This document shows, one piece after another, positions 18,601 through 26,394 of a DNA stretch of 64,000 bases. The translations under genes were made by a program, and so were the position numbers. Position 1 is the first letter of the stretch. Each line of letters opens with the position of its first letter. The notes under the pieces were generated by a model that saw only the letters and a list, made by a program, of their open reading frames with translations, ran no database searches and was not told where the DNA came from. This stretch comes from Tritrichomonas musculus (Eukaryota > Parabasalia > Tritrichomonadida > Tritrichomonadidae), in assembly GCA_039105265.1 (NCBI GenBank), contig JAPFFF010000019.1, forward strand, positions 1,954,501 to 2,018,500, given 5' to 3'.

Positions 18601-18905
18601 TAGATTTCGTAGAGGAAGTTGTATTTCAATGGGGATTTGGATATACATTCGATGAGGGAATCAAGCCAGATCCTAAAAATAAAACTTCATTTTATGGAAA
18701 TCTAGTTACGTTCGCACGAACAGCCCCGCCAGTCGAATTGAAGAAAGCTCGCCAAGGATTTATTGATAACATCAATGCGTTAATCGAATATGAATTATAC
18801 GGAGAGGGTAGTGGATATATTGAGATGAAAACCCAAAATAAGCTAGAAAGGGACTCTAGGAAAAATAAAGCTATGCAATACAATGTTACATATGAAGGTG
18901 AATAA
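15624..18905 (+). CDS. Large conserved protein with DLNGD motif (element B)
   Basis: This 1093-residue protein has homologs in every sizeable element here (32512, 53735, 62226). The N-terminus has three ~110-residue repeats (pattern LxYxxCxVSxEIIxNMxHVI), two followed by TYFTNPNLYL and proline-rich linkers (SEVPIEE, GEDSGEDSGE). An acidic middle follows. From about residue 710 a conserved domain runs NGNFRVKYIP, RDTAEEYC, YRLLP, DLNGDRVDDIVLVD, INGYKLV-type and ASPYKKVWK. DLNGDxxDD resembles a calcium-binding loop, but it may instead be part of a beta fold. I do not recognise the family. Conservation and size suggest a structural virion protein. Confidence 0.7.
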   Translation: MLSRIDNEVKSARDRNILKFIYTECKATDDIINAMIGVINDRNLYGDKVLSKFLELKRVWPNQGSDPIEADQVERTKDSLSWRLREFNYELDNYLKNSEDPGKYEYYRNKVQNNKLRGTLKLLYVICGVSKEIIDNMIHVINNPDLYNDEIRQSLKNIDDMCNGFNRNNAGVKQTLKQRLKNDAETYFTNPNLYLKPQPKPPQEIQAKSLAKSQSIPLSEFPEVEPQGDSSEVPIEEPQGDPLVEPPGEDSGEDSGEDSGEASGEASGEEEDSSKVPYSKLLDYRKLLEYLSSKCDVSEEVINNIRHIIYYPDSYETEIVKAIGEMSQALVSTDFNNPSQVDKLKKRLTKYVETYFTNPNLYLISQPKPPITPPGDPSEVPIEEIQAKSLSIPLSDFPGLESPGDPSEVPSEVPIEDTPDYNANPNRQPVNPEFEEEEEEEAESQSMSNIFPEIGTRADRIDQDMDMLRTKRILPEDIIEVLPKYYRIADDPECAPSELNQFEIREVRDMVDDIIHNLDSIAEDRSLTIKSPKAEAEVSNIRRYINKIRVYEGIESDIEADFEKDVNRENTNNNIFSSPKEHMSHKTSKATKAIDDDDGIIDGGEEDEDDGDTEVESESEAEAPHLAKYKYVRTPVKPPIAYGGKSLKEVPGSVHRPKSKYTKEQQYDYVRVPIESRSGLMGKRSGKDFTNVKGHLDKFGNLALSADSSAFKKNFLDMVINGNFRVKYIPAAAARDTAEEYCLKHLDENGVPKYRLLPTNSIDPLGNNITDLNGDRVDDIVLVDKRGTPAIVNGYKLVHASPYKKVWKTICNTKAKRQATPFNVWLMQQFNKDVANVDWDRGEYILKKSQDLNTLETAYGDLGLGKARISKRLSPNSYWASLFSHIWKIFWSNNTYNKYIKIRKLTNFLTVCNAIYVYYFDIPMKLAVEKKSARGKSFNYPDWSNWRSTHKQTYQKGVGPKVQAWIKIIDKAINRKTGDLKKGDVPNELSDMLDFVEEVVFQWGFGYTFDEGIKPDPKNKTSFYGNLVTFARTAPPVELKKARQGFIDNINALIEYELYGEGSGYIEMKTQNKLERDSRKNKAMQYNVTYEGE

Positions 18906-18912
18906 ACATGTA

Positions 18913-20496
18913 CTATGGTTTGAATTGGTCAAAGAAATTCTCACGCTTTTGGCTGTGTTTGGATTTTATTTTTGTATTGCGTTTGCGCCTACGAGGTGGC
19001 TCGATTGCCTCTGGCTCTGGCTTGGCCTCTGGCTTGGCCTCTGGCTCAACTTCCTCCTCATATTGGGAACTCAGTTCCTGTTCACTATATTCATCACTGC
19101 GCTCAGGCGGCATTTCATACTCAAATGTGGTGTCCATGGTATTACCCTTGAATTGGGGTGTGAATTTCTCCCGATATGGTTTAAATGATTTACCGAATTT
19201 CACCGAACTGGAATGCTTTGGAACTGATACCCTAGATGAACGCTTAGGTGTTCTAGTATTGGAGTTGTCTTGAGATTCATATGAGTACTGTTCCTGATCG
19301 CGAGTTCTATCTCTAAGCCCTCTCTGTGAATCACCCCCAAAGGGGTTGAGAGCTCGCGCATCATCACTGGAATACTCATCCCCGGAGAGGCTGAGAGGCT
19401 CGGCATGAAATGCCTCGGCGGAGCCTCGGACAACTTTGTTGACCTCAGGAACGAAGTTCCGTTGTGCTGGATGTCCCTGTGAGTGCCTCTGTGAGTGCTG
19501 CTGCGAATGCTTCAGCTTCCGTCGTATATCAGTCATTGCGCGTTTCCCAACTCGATATTCTTGAAATGAACCATTTGTTTTTCGAACAACAACGGATTTC
19601 GTCCCTGGTCTCTTATCGGTGGACATATATACCCCATTTGGGCTAACCTTTGGTTGATTTCGCACCTCATTATCCCTATATTCAGCTTCACGTGGGTCAT
19701 ATGGATTTTGCTCATGATCGCTACTCTCACTAGCTTCATCACTCCTAGCACTCCTAACCTCACCCCCAAAGGGGTTGAGAGCTGTCGCATCATCCCCGGA
19801 GGGGCTGAGAGCTCGCGCATCATCACTGCTGTACTCATTAGATATAAGCTTTTTCCGAGGGTGATATGTTGTGTGCTTGTGATACCAATCCTTAGTCCTC
19901 CGCTTGAATGGGGAAGTCTCATCATTGACCATAATCCTTTTACGAGGTGGGGATCTACCAAAAACCGCATCATTTGTGAATGAAAATTGTATGGGTTTTG
20001 GACCACTATCTGGCTGAGCTGTCTGATTCACCTGGAATAGCGGAAGTTGTTCAAAGCAATATATGGTTGGTAACAGTAATGGATTTGAATAAACCGATAT
20101 CTCAAACCCTATTGGGTGATCACCAGGTGACTTAGTTGTGTTTGCAAGAACTGTATCCTTGAAATATTTTCTGGGGTAGGCTATATATGAATTTGCTCTG
20201 AGTCTATTATTATTGGGTCCCCGAACTAGGATCATGCAATAATCATTCACCGATGCCACAAATTTGGATCTCCAGATGTATGTAGGGACCTCTTCATACG
20301 AATTCATTGTGAATGTAGCTCCGACTTTATCAATCGTATAGTCATGAACGACTGGTGGTGGAACTAAATCACGTGGGAAATATAGTTTGGTAACCTTATC
20401 AACATCGAGGTACACAGCTGATAAATATTTTGAGTACGGCAATTCGCGATATTGACCTGGTTTCATATTATAAACATCAAGGTATTCATCAAGCAT
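18913..20496 (-). CDS. Proline/serine-rich basic protein (element B)
   Basis: This 527-residue protein has an ordered N-terminal third (about 1-190, YSKYLSAVYLD ... VYSNPLLLPTIYCFE) and a long disordered, basic, Ser/Arg-rich remainder (residues 200-520). The IxFxVYxNPxLxP segment and the following FTNDAVF recur in the C region at 31557-32511, so this is the same family in the same place, next to the small beta-rich protein and integrase. The disordered part carries several hairpin mini-insertions (around 19325-19460 and 19760-19820). The function is unknown; a basic tail could bind DNA. It converges with the large DLNGD gene with a 7-bp gap. Confidence 0.65.
   Translation of the reverse strand: MLDEYLDVYNMKPGQYRELPYSKYLSAVYLDVDKVTKLYFPRDLVPPPVVHDYTIDKVGATFTMNSYEEVPTYIWRSKFVASVNDYCMILVRGPNNNRLRANSYIAYPRKYFKDTVLANTTKSPGDHPIGFEISVYSNPLLLPTIYCFEQLPLFQVNQTAQPDSGPKPIQFSFTNDAVFGRSPPRKRIMVNDETSPFKRRTKDWYHKHTTYHPRKKLISNEYSSDDARALSPSGDDATALNPFGGEVRSARSDEASESSDHEQNPYDPREAEYRDNEVRNQPKVSPNGVYMSTDKRPGTKSVVVRKTNGSFQEYRVGKRAMTDIRRKLKHSQQHSQRHSQGHPAQRNFVPEVNKVVRGSAEAFHAEPLSLSGDEYSSDDARALNPFGGDSQRGLRDRTRDQEQYSYESQDNSNTRTPKRSSRVSVPKHSSSVKFGKSFKPYREKFTPQFKGNTMDTTFEYEMPPERSDEYSEQELSSQYEEEVEPEAKPEAKPEPEAIEPPRRRKRNTKIKSKHSQKRENFFDQFKP
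19325..19460. repeat. Cluster of short hairpins inside a coding region
   Basis: The stretch contains cccc-aaa-gggg, ggcat-gaa-atgcc, caac-ttt-gttg and ggaac-gaa-gttcc, all with 3-nt loops. The ggcat and ggaac pair is the same double hairpin found in the TIRs at 2968-2996 and 27991-28019. The protein frame stays open across it. Confidence 0.65.
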
Positions 20497-20534
20497 TTAC
20501 CCAAAAATAAACTCCTATATGGGCCATACGGTGG

Positions 20535-20867
20535 TCAATAGATTAGCAAGCATGATAGCACGAATGCATCGGGTTTTATCTCATTACCATACAGGTCTGT
20601 GAACCATATTTTGAAATCCCGCTTGGTCCTATTGAGCATCTCATATTTGCGATACTTGGTTTGCCGTCTGTTGGCTAGCATTATGAAGTGGTCACAGTAT
20701 GGGTCGAATTCTACAATATCCGAGTGTACCATCAAATCACCGATGATGGTCTTATTCAGGATAGCTCCCACATACTGCACTACGATGTACTTCTTATTGC
20801 GACTATATATGAAATCCTCAGGTAGCTTAAACTCGGTGGTCTGTGTATGGAAATAGCGCTTTGGCAT
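20535..20867 (-). CDS. Small beta-rich protein, candidate minor capsid component (element B)
   Basis: This 110-residue protein is well conserved with 31199 (C) and 52766 (D). Key segments are NKKYIVVQY, IIGDLMVHSDIV, HFIMLANRRQTKYRKYE and FTDLYGNEI, ending LSCLLIY. The layout (short strands, an IxGDxMxHS turn, a TDxxGNxI hairpin, hydrophobic last strand) recalls small beta-sandwich capsid-associated proteins of animal Polintons. That assignment is from memory and weak. It always lies next to integrase and the proline-rich protein. Confidence 0.65.
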   Translation of the reverse strand: MPKRYFHTQTTEFKLPEDFIYSRNKKYIVVQYVGAILNKTIIGDLMVHSDIVEFDPYCDHFIMLANRRQTKYRKYEMLNRTKRDFKIWFTDLYGNEIKPDAFVLSCLLIY

Positions 20868-20870
20868 TTA

Positions 20871-22100
20871 TTAGATAGCAAAGTACTGCTTATAGTCTTC
20901 ACCTAGTGATGCATAATTGGGTGCCACGAATCGGGTATACATAATGGGGACAGTTACGGTAGCTCGCTCATCATCAGACTTAGGCGTTCGACCAGTTTTG
21001 GTTTTGGTATATGGAACATAGAACGCAGTTCCTGCTTGATCATTATCATTCAACTGGAATCTATAATATGGCTTCAGCAGTTTGCATTCGACGTTCCCAT
21101 TATGGTATCTAATGAATTCGGCAATCTCATTGAACACACGCCTCTGCTTCTCATGCTTCTTCTCAGTTTTGGATGTATCGTAATGGACCAATATGATATT
21201 CCCCTTGCGATAGCTCAGTAGTCCACCCATTTGCATATTATTTTTGATTCGACGTAGCTTCCGTTGGCAATCCCTGATGTATCTCCACTCCAAATCTGGG
21301 TTGTGCTGCATTTGATTGGGTGTGTAGTATATCCACTTGGGTACCCTTGCTAGATACGGGTCATATTGGATTCCATCATCTCGGTAATTGGGATTGGGCA
21401 TTCGTAGAGACCGATGTGGTGTGTTGTTATAGAAGTGGACCATCTGTTGCATCAGGTATGGGTCTCCAATCCGACGATTATCTAAACCGAATGCATTACG
21501 GAGTGTCCTGATGGTTGCATCAACGATTTTGTGAGCGTTGTTGTGTTTGGATTTATCGACAATCACTGCATTACGGTCAATCAACACGTTTTTGGTACCT
21601 CTATATTTATTTCTGGATGGATTGTAGCGGCCAAGTATATCAAGCACTTTGAGTAGGTTATTCTCACCATCGCATTTGATGGTATTGAATTTGAAGTCAT
21701 CATATTTCTCAAGAATGATTTTGGTGTATGCGGTCTTGATGGTATCAGCTAGTCTGTTCTTAAGCGGTTCCACAATTAGATACCGCGTGTTGACATTCAC
21801 CATGATGAGGTAAATGGTTTCATGGACTACCACGGACTGGATTTCATCATCAGACCTTGTGGTGTACTTCACAAACATCAAATCGACTTCCCAGCATCCG
21901 GGTTCCAATGAGAAATCCGGTTTTGAATAGGGACTGCATGATTTCAATTTGAAGTCCTTCACGAATGGCTCATGATGAGTTTCTGGGTTGATGATGAACT
22001 GCGATGGGTCCAATTTCGATATCTTGGATTTGAATGGGTACTTGAGCAGCGAATTGTACTCATTGTCGAATATCTTGAACGATTTCCTGTTGTCAGTCAT
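20871..22100 (-). CDS. Retroviral-type integrase (element B)
   Basis: This 409-residue integrase would insert the element and make the 6-bp target duplication. The rve core shows acidic positions at Asp73 (WEVDLMF), Asp144 (IKCDGE) and Asp194 (HKIVDATIRTLRNAFG), plus the family motif YNNTPHRSLR near 230. All three integrases in the window share this acidic pattern. The N-terminal YPFKSK and SKPDFSLEP lead-in is conserved. It is followed by the small beta-rich gene only 3 bp downstream. CAAAAATA (promoter motif, minus strand) lies just before the ATG. Confidence 0.9.
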   Translation of the reverse strand: MTDNRKSFKIFDNEYNSLLKYPFKSKISKLDPSQFIINPETHHEPFVKDFKLKSCSPYSKPDFSLEPGCWEVDLMFVKYTTRSDDEIQSVVVHETIYLIMVNVNTRYLIVEPLKNRLADTIKTAYTKIILEKYDDFKFNTIKCDGENNLLKVLDILGRYNPSRNKYRGTKNVLIDRNAVIVDKSKHNNAHKIVDATIRTLRNAFGLDNRRIGDPYLMQQMVHFYNNTPHRSLRMPNPNYRDDGIQYDPYLARVPKWIYYTPNQMQHNPDLEWRYIRDCQRKLRRIKNNMQMGGLLSYRKGNIILVHYDTSKTEKKHEKQRRVFNEIAEFIRYHNGNVECKLLKPYYRFQLNDNDQAGTAFYVPYTKTKTGRTPKSDDERATVTVPIMYTRFVAPNYASLGEDYKQYFAI

Positions 22101-22104
22101 TTAA

Positions 22105-22296
22105 TGTGCAAAAATAGTGGTCTCAATCGGGACAGCAAAATTGCTGTTCCAGGAAATTAGTGGTTATATCCATGAAATCTGGGTCTGGTAGAATTCTACC
22201 ACACCCCATATTTAGTGGTTATCTCCATGAAATCTGGGTCTGCGGGAATCTCCTTTGGAGCTTAGAGCTTGCGCATAAATCCCGTCGACCCCATAT
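22105..22296. repeat. Hairpin-rich tandem repeats between integrase and a small ORF
   Basis: These are inverted copies of the units at 11012-11189: tagtggttatctccatgaa, ggtagaattctacc and gggacagc-aaaatt-gctgttcc. They sit between minus-strand genes, so terminator or boundary roles are possible. Confidence 0.6.
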
Positions 22297-22530
22297 TTAG
22301 TGGTTATCGCTTGCTAATTCAGCGAGCTCATTCTCGAGTTTGGCGACCTTCTCCTTCAGACTATTGATATCCTCAATCAGTGATTCACGAACGGCTAGTC
22401 CATTGCTACCCAGCATACCCCCTTTGATGTTATTGAGGTGGCCCTTATACATATAGCACTTCTCCTTGAGATCATGCTTGATGCGCTTCAGCTCTGGAAT
22501 CTCCTTCTTGTATTCTCCCAATTCAGTCAT
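22297..22530 (-). CDS. Small coiled-coil protein (element B)
   Basis: This 77-residue protein is nearly all helix with heptads (KKEIPELKRIKHDLKEKCY; LIEDINSLKEKVAKLENELAEL). Homologs at 47705 and 57722 keep ML-GS-GLAVRESLIEDINSLK. I do not recognise the family; it may be a scaffold or a minor virion protein. It starts 34 bp from, and diverges from, the 75-aa gene. Confidence 0.7.
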   Translation of the reverse strand: MTELGEYKKEIPELKRIKHDLKEKCYMYKGHLNNIKGGMLGSNGLAVRESLIEDINSLKEKVAKLENELAELASDNH

Positions 22531-22564
22531 TTAGATATGAAAAAAAGTGTTTTTTCAAGATTAA

Positions 22565-22792
22565 ATGTCATATGAGGAACGCCGTGTATTAAGAGATTCA
22601 AATGGACTCACGTATTTCAATCACCTGGAACGTCACATGCGAAGTAGGCGAACTATGAGTTGTACCAAACCCACAGTCCCAAAATATGAGGATAAGGGGT
22701 GTGTTGTGCATGACCCAATCATTAAGTCAACATCATCAACTCTACACCACTCACTCAATCACCAGGTAATCCCAAATAATTCCAAGATCTAA
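22565..22792 (+). CDS. Small basic protein (element B)
   Basis: This 75-residue protein has homologs at 47947 and 57964. The shared pattern is HFDRLxxxMxxxRT, then PTVKCY-type and KGxVxHxP motifs, then LxHHxSLNHxV. It is His- and Lys-rich. The function is unknown. Its end overlaps the convergent 154-aa gene by 4 bp. Confidence 0.65.
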   Translation: MSYEERRVLRDSNGLTYFNHLERHMRSRRTMSCTKPTVPKYEDKGCVVHDPIIKSTSSTLHHSLNHQVIPNNSKI

Positions 22793-23250
22793 TGCCTCAG
22801 GAGACTGTTCACTGCATCAGTACACTCATTCACAGTACTGGTGAGCTGATTTATTTTTGTGGTGATCACGCCAATGGTGTTCTCCAGAGTGGTAATCCGT
22901 TTGGTGTATTCATCTACTGTTGACTGCAATGCATTGATGTCAGCTCGAATGCTTGCCAATTGGATCTCCACCAGGTTGTCACTATCGGATGGCTTGGTGA
23001 TCTTCTTGAGAAACACATTACTGGAGCCATCCTTGCCAGTGCGTTTGGTAATCCTGTACTCGCATTCGGGGGTGATTATTTTGTAGGTTTTATTGAGATA
23101 ATTGGTGGTCTTCTCATTGAACATGTCCTTGTACTTCTGGTAGAACAGGTCGAACTCCTCTACTGAGTTGAATGTGCGTTGCTCCATCTTGTTATCATTA
23201 ATGACCCTAATATCGCAATGCGCTATATATTTCATATTATCCGTATTCAT
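22789..23250 (-). CDS. Coiled-coil protein, capsid-block gene (element B)
   Basis: About 154 residues start at MNTDNMKYIAHC (ATG 23248-23250), chosen because TATTTTTG lies about 12 nt upstream and the D homolog starts at the equivalent place; the open frame extends further to 23304. The N-terminal half has the FNSVEEFDLFYQKYK and TTNYLNKTYKIIT pattern shared with D (48139) and E (58156). The C-terminal half is a coiled coil (LQSTVDEYTKRITTLENTIG). It could form a trimeric stalk or scaffold; the function is not known. Confidence 0.65.
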   Translation of the reverse strand: MNTDNMKYIAHCDIRVINDNKMEQRTFNSVEEFDLFYQKYKDMFNEKTTNYLNKTYKIITPECEYRITKRTGKDGSSNVFLKKITKPSDSDNLVEIQLASIRADINALQSTVDEYTKRITTLENTIGVITTKINQLTSTVNECTDAVNSLLRH

Positions 23251-23300
23251 TTCAAAACGGACAAAAATATATTCATATGTATGTGGATATTCTATGATGA

Positions 23301-23552
23301 TCAAACCTTGTCCAGTATGGATTTACCTATATCATTAGCTTTGCTTACGTAATTGAGCCCAGTGCTGATGGTGTCTACAACTGGTCCAACACCTGGTATG
23401 AAGTCGGCGATTGGCTTGATCCTATTGATGATCCCCTTTCCAATATCAACGGCCCTTGGGATGTTGCGGATGACAGTTTGAGCTGCATTCTTGAGCTTAC
23501 TGCCGACGTTCTTGAAAGCGTTCTTAATCTTCTTGAAGATGCCAATACCCAT
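23301..23552 (-). CDS. Small amphipathic protein, pVI-like (element B)
   Basis: 83 residues start at MGIGIFKKIKNAF (ATG 23550-23552; the longer frame to 23591 lacks homology). The N-terminal amphipathic helix is followed by a Gly/Pro hinge, IADFIPGVGPVVDTI, and another helix. The D homolog at 48652 matches throughout. The composition resembles membrane-active minor capsid proteins such as adenovirus pVI. It lies next to and diverges from the MCP gene, which suits a minor capsid role; this is inference. Confidence 0.7.
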   Translation of the reverse strand: MGIGIFKKIKNAFKNVGSKLKNAAQTVIRNIPRAVDIGKGIINRIKPIADFIPGVGPVVDTISTGLNYVSKANDIGKSILDKV

Positions 23553-23599
23553 TTGGTATATACAAAAATGTGATTTCAAGCTTTTTTCCAAGATACAAA

Positions 23600-25552
23600 A
23601 TGAGATACAGGAACGAAAGAGCTCACAATTTGAAATACGAGGTTGGGAATGTCAATGACACATTCCAGAAGATGCGAAATATCATCAATGTGAATGATGG
23701 TACCAGAAGCTTCTCATTTAGAACTGTCGATTGCCATGACCAGCCAGCCCCATTTCACCAAGGCCAGTACTCACAGATTTCATTAACTCACCCCGACCAC
23801 TTCATTAGCGATATCGACAAAGGCTTCCTCACATTCCACATCAAACTCGATTTGCAATTGAACACCGATTTGGCCAAATTGCAAGAGATCAATGATCCAA
23901 ATAACTTCTATAAACTGTTTGTCGGATTTAAGTCCTCGAACCAATTGTTTGACAGGCTCGAGATTCTCCATAACAATGTCAATGTCGGATATCAGCAAAA
24001 TGAATGCATTCGCGAGGGCTTCCTATACTCGGTTTTGAAGCCAGAGACTGAGAAGATGCGTCGCAGATTCGTTCACAGCTTATGGGAGAACATCAGCAAT
24101 TACAGTCAAACTCATGCTGGTTCATACGTTAATCTCAATAGCTTCAAGGATGGTGGTAAGACCACAACTGAATTCGACTTGAATGTACCATTTGATGACT
24201 TGCTTGCATTACAGGCATTCGACTTATTCCCTAACGGAATCATTGGTGATTTATCCATTAGATTCCAAGTCAGTCCAGCTGGTCTTGTTTGGGCTGCCAT
24301 TGACCCATACACAGTTGCTGAAGCCAAGGCATTCCTGGAAGATAATGATACTGTATCCCCAGAGGAACTCGATAAACTCAAACAAATCAAAGCTCATGGA
24401 CATCTCAAACACCAATTCACTCAAATCGGTAATGAGGCTATCATCCCAGGACCTGGTGATAATCCAAATCCACCATCTCCCGAACCAACACCAACTAAAT
24501 ATCAATTGAAGTATGAAGTTAGAGAACAATACGTATCTGCATCTGGAGGTGATTTCGATGATCTGATTGAAAATTGTTCATTAATCTTTGCATTTACAGA
24601 TGAAGAGTTTACTGAACTTGGAATTGAAAAGACTGATGATAATAAAGCAATTTGCCAAGCTCATTATACCAAAGAACATGGTAAATTACCTCAACCATCA
24701 CATGCAGGTCACGTTTACGTCAATTTCGTATCTAAAACCGAAGCTAATAAATTGATGAGTGCTCATTACTCATCACAACCAGCAACACTCACTGTTAACC
24801 GAATGACTATCACTCTCTGTAAGTCGAACATGCAAGGCTATGGTGTTTGTGAAGCCACTCGTGCAAGCATTGAATCCATATTACGTGAGGGTCTAGTAAT
24901 CCCATCTCAAAAGGTAGATTACCATGCATTCCCAATTGCAGCAGCCGCTAACGGAATCAAGTCTACATTGAATATCCCATTAATCAATGTCACAAGCATG
25001 TCATTGTTGTTCCCCAAGCACCACAATGATTTGACTGTATTTGAGAATCCGGTTTACCAAAACTGCTTTTTGAATATTGGTGGTAAGAACTTCCCAGATG
25101 AGAATGTCAGTACCATTGGCGCCAGATTCTTCGAAAGCCAATTAACAGCTGGAGACCTCGATGGTATCACACTCCAATGTTCAAAGGAATTCGAAGATAG
25201 CTTCACCATGCCCAAGAACGATGAAAATGGTGTTCGATATCGCAATACATTGAGTGATGCCACATCATTTGTATTCAATGTCCAAACTGAACGTGCATCT
25301 GCTGGATACTGTTATGACGGCTTAGATGGTGGCAAAGGCAATATCCAAATTCAAGTCAATGGTCAACCAATATTCACTGGTGATAATGATACATATTACA
25401 AGATTATCGAACCAAGTGGAGCCATTGTTAGACCACCACCTGTCCAACTCTGTTTATGCAGAGACACCTACTTCAAGCTCTCACTCGATGGCCTTGAATA
25501 TATCGATGATGAATCACCAGCTGGCTCGCAAGTTGATCCAGAAATGGCATAA
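23600..25552 (+). CDS. Major capsid protein, double jelly-roll (element B)
   Basis: The protein of about 650 residues starts MRYRNERAHNL (ATG 23600), as the D homolog does; an upstream in-frame extension has no ATG. It is the Polinton-type MCP expected to form hexameric capsomers. Conserved blocks are RSFSFRTVDCHDQPAPF, DIDKGFLTFHIKLD, NQLFDRLEILHNN, FPNGIIGDLSIRFQVSP and KHHNDLTVFENPVYQNC. A loop at about residues 290-395 is nearly identical in DNA to that of the D MCP while the flanks differ, pointing to an exchange. It heads the plus-strand block MCP, 206-aa, 49-aa, ATPase. Confidence 0.88.
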   Translation: MRYRNERAHNLKYEVGNVNDTFQKMRNIINVNDGTRSFSFRTVDCHDQPAPFHQGQYSQISLTHPDHFISDIDKGFLTFHIKLDLQLNTDLAKLQEINDPNNFYKLFVGFKSSNQLFDRLEILHNNVNVGYQQNECIREGFLYSVLKPETEKMRRRFVHSLWENISNYSQTHAGSYVNLNSFKDGGKTTTEFDLNVPFDDLLALQAFDLFPNGIIGDLSIRFQVSPAGLVWAAIDPYTVAEAKAFLEDNDTVSPEELDKLKQIKAHGHLKHQFTQIGNEAIIPGPGDNPNPPSPEPTPTKYQLKYEVREQYVSASGGDFDDLIENCSLIFAFTDEEFTELGIEKTDDNKAICQAHYTKEHGKLPQPSHAGHVYVNFVSKTEANKLMSAHYSSQPATLTVNRMTITLCKSNMQGYGVCEATRASIESILREGLVIPSQKVDYHAFPIAAAANGIKSTLNIPLINVTSMSLLFPKHHNDLTVFENPVYQNCFLNIGGKNFPDENVSTIGARFFESQLTAGDLDGITLQCSKEFEDSFTMPKNDENGVRYRNTLSDATSFVFNVQTERASAGYCYDGLDGGKGNIQIQVNGQPIFTGDNDTYYKIIEPSGAIVRPPPVQLCLCRDTYFKLSLDGLEYIDDESPAGSQVDPEMA

Positions 25553-25576
25553 GAAATATGGTATTAGTGGTAAAAA

Positions 25577-25584
25577 TATTTTTG
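25577..25584 (+). promoter_or_regulatory. TATTTTTG promoter-like motif before the 206-aa gene
   Basis: The motif ends 10 nt before the ATG at 25595, in the short gap after the MCP gene. Confidence 0.5.
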
Positions 25585-25594
25585 CACTTTGGAA

Positions 25595-26215
25595 ATGTCT
25601 CTCCATAAGGCTAGAATTCTATCAAGTGAGAATGATGCGAGTGTTAAGCAAGAGCAGAATGTGAATATTAAGATCGCCGCGAATAGACCTCCACCAGTTC
25701 AGCCGGTATCATACCCTCAAGTCCCACAGATGCAACCCCAAATGGGATACACTAAAGGTCTAAACCCCGAAGGGGGTTATCCTCAAACTGGCACCCAGGA
25801 TGCAAATTTTACTACAGCCTCGACAACTGGTCCATATCCATCAGTTGCTCCAATAAACAGTCCACCGACCGATCGTTCATTAGACCCCGACACTGACGAC
25901 TTGGGTACCAAAAATAAATTCCTCGAGATATTGCTGAATATCTATGAGACCAATCCACTGAGGATGAACAACTACCTAGTGTGTCATAGCAATACGCTGA
26001 TGGAGCTCATTAAGATACTCACTAAGGCTGACAAGGTTGAGTTGGTTATCAATGAGGACAGTGGGTGCACTGGTTGTGTTTCAAACTCGAAGTACATGAA
26101 AATCGATAAGATATTGGTGTCCAAAAACGGGGTATCCAATGAGTTGAAATATGAATATAACCATGTATGGACCGAGCTCATAAGACACTCGATATCACTC
26201 AAAATTTGTATTTAA
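25595..26215 (+). CDS. Conserved 206-aa protein after MCP (element B)
   Basis: It starts MSLHKARILSSENDASVKQEQ, a lead-in that is almost unchanged in C (43675). A Pro/Gln/Thr-rich linker follows (about 30-100), with a hairpin aacccc-gaa-ggggg at 25763-25778. The conserved C-terminal domain (about 105-206) has FLEILLxIYETNP, CHSNTLMELIK, KVELxxxxDxxCxGCVS and LIRHxISLKxCI. The two close cysteine pairs suggest a metal or disulfide site. The function is unknown; the position between MCP and ATPase suggests a capsid protein. Confidence 0.72.
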   Translation: MSLHKARILSSENDASVKQEQNVNIKIAANRPPPVQPVSYPQVPQMQPQMGYTKGLNPEGGYPQTGTQDANFTTASTTGPYPSVAPINSPPTDRSLDPDTDDLGTKNKFLEILLNIYETNPLRMNNYLVCHSNTLMELIKILTKADKVELVINEDSGCTGCVSNSKYMKIDKILVSKNGVSNELKYEYNHVWTELIRHSISLKICI

Positions 26216-26225
26216 ATTTGCATAA

Positions 26226-26375
26226 ATGTCCGCTGCTAGTGAAATCATTATGAATATACTATTGGGGTTGATATTGGTGACCAATGTAGTTGAACTGCTA
26301 TTACTGGTATCGCTTACAGCTGAAGATGAACCACCTGAGCTGACCGATGAGCTAAGGCGCACACTATATGCGTAA
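26226..26375 (+). CDS. 49-aa single-pass membrane protein (element B)
   Basis: A short ORF with one hydrophobic segment (residues ~8-30, IIMNILLGLILVTNVVELLL) and an acidic tail ending EPPELTDELRRTLYA. A homolog with the same layout sits in the same slot in C (44255-44386), with tail EPELSEEIRTKMYS. This conservation between diverged families shows a real gene. It lies 10 bp after the 206-aa gene and 19 bp before the ATPase. It is perhaps a membrane or envelope-associated virion component. Confidence 0.7.
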   Translation: MSAASEIIMNILLGLILVTNVVELLLLVSLTAEDEPPELTDELRRTLYA

Positions 26376-26381
26376 AAGCTT

Positions 26382-26389
26382 TATTTTTG
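26382..26389 (+). promoter_or_regulatory. TATTTTTG promoter-like motif before the ATPase gene
   Basis: The motif ends 5 nt before the ATPase ATG at 26395. Confidence 0.5.
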
Positions 26390-26394
26390 ATTAA

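Noticed and set aside
23553-23599. Extended starts for MCP and the pVI-like protein
   Set aside because: Upstream codons lack ATG or homology; promoter-like motif and homolog starts support the shorter forms.
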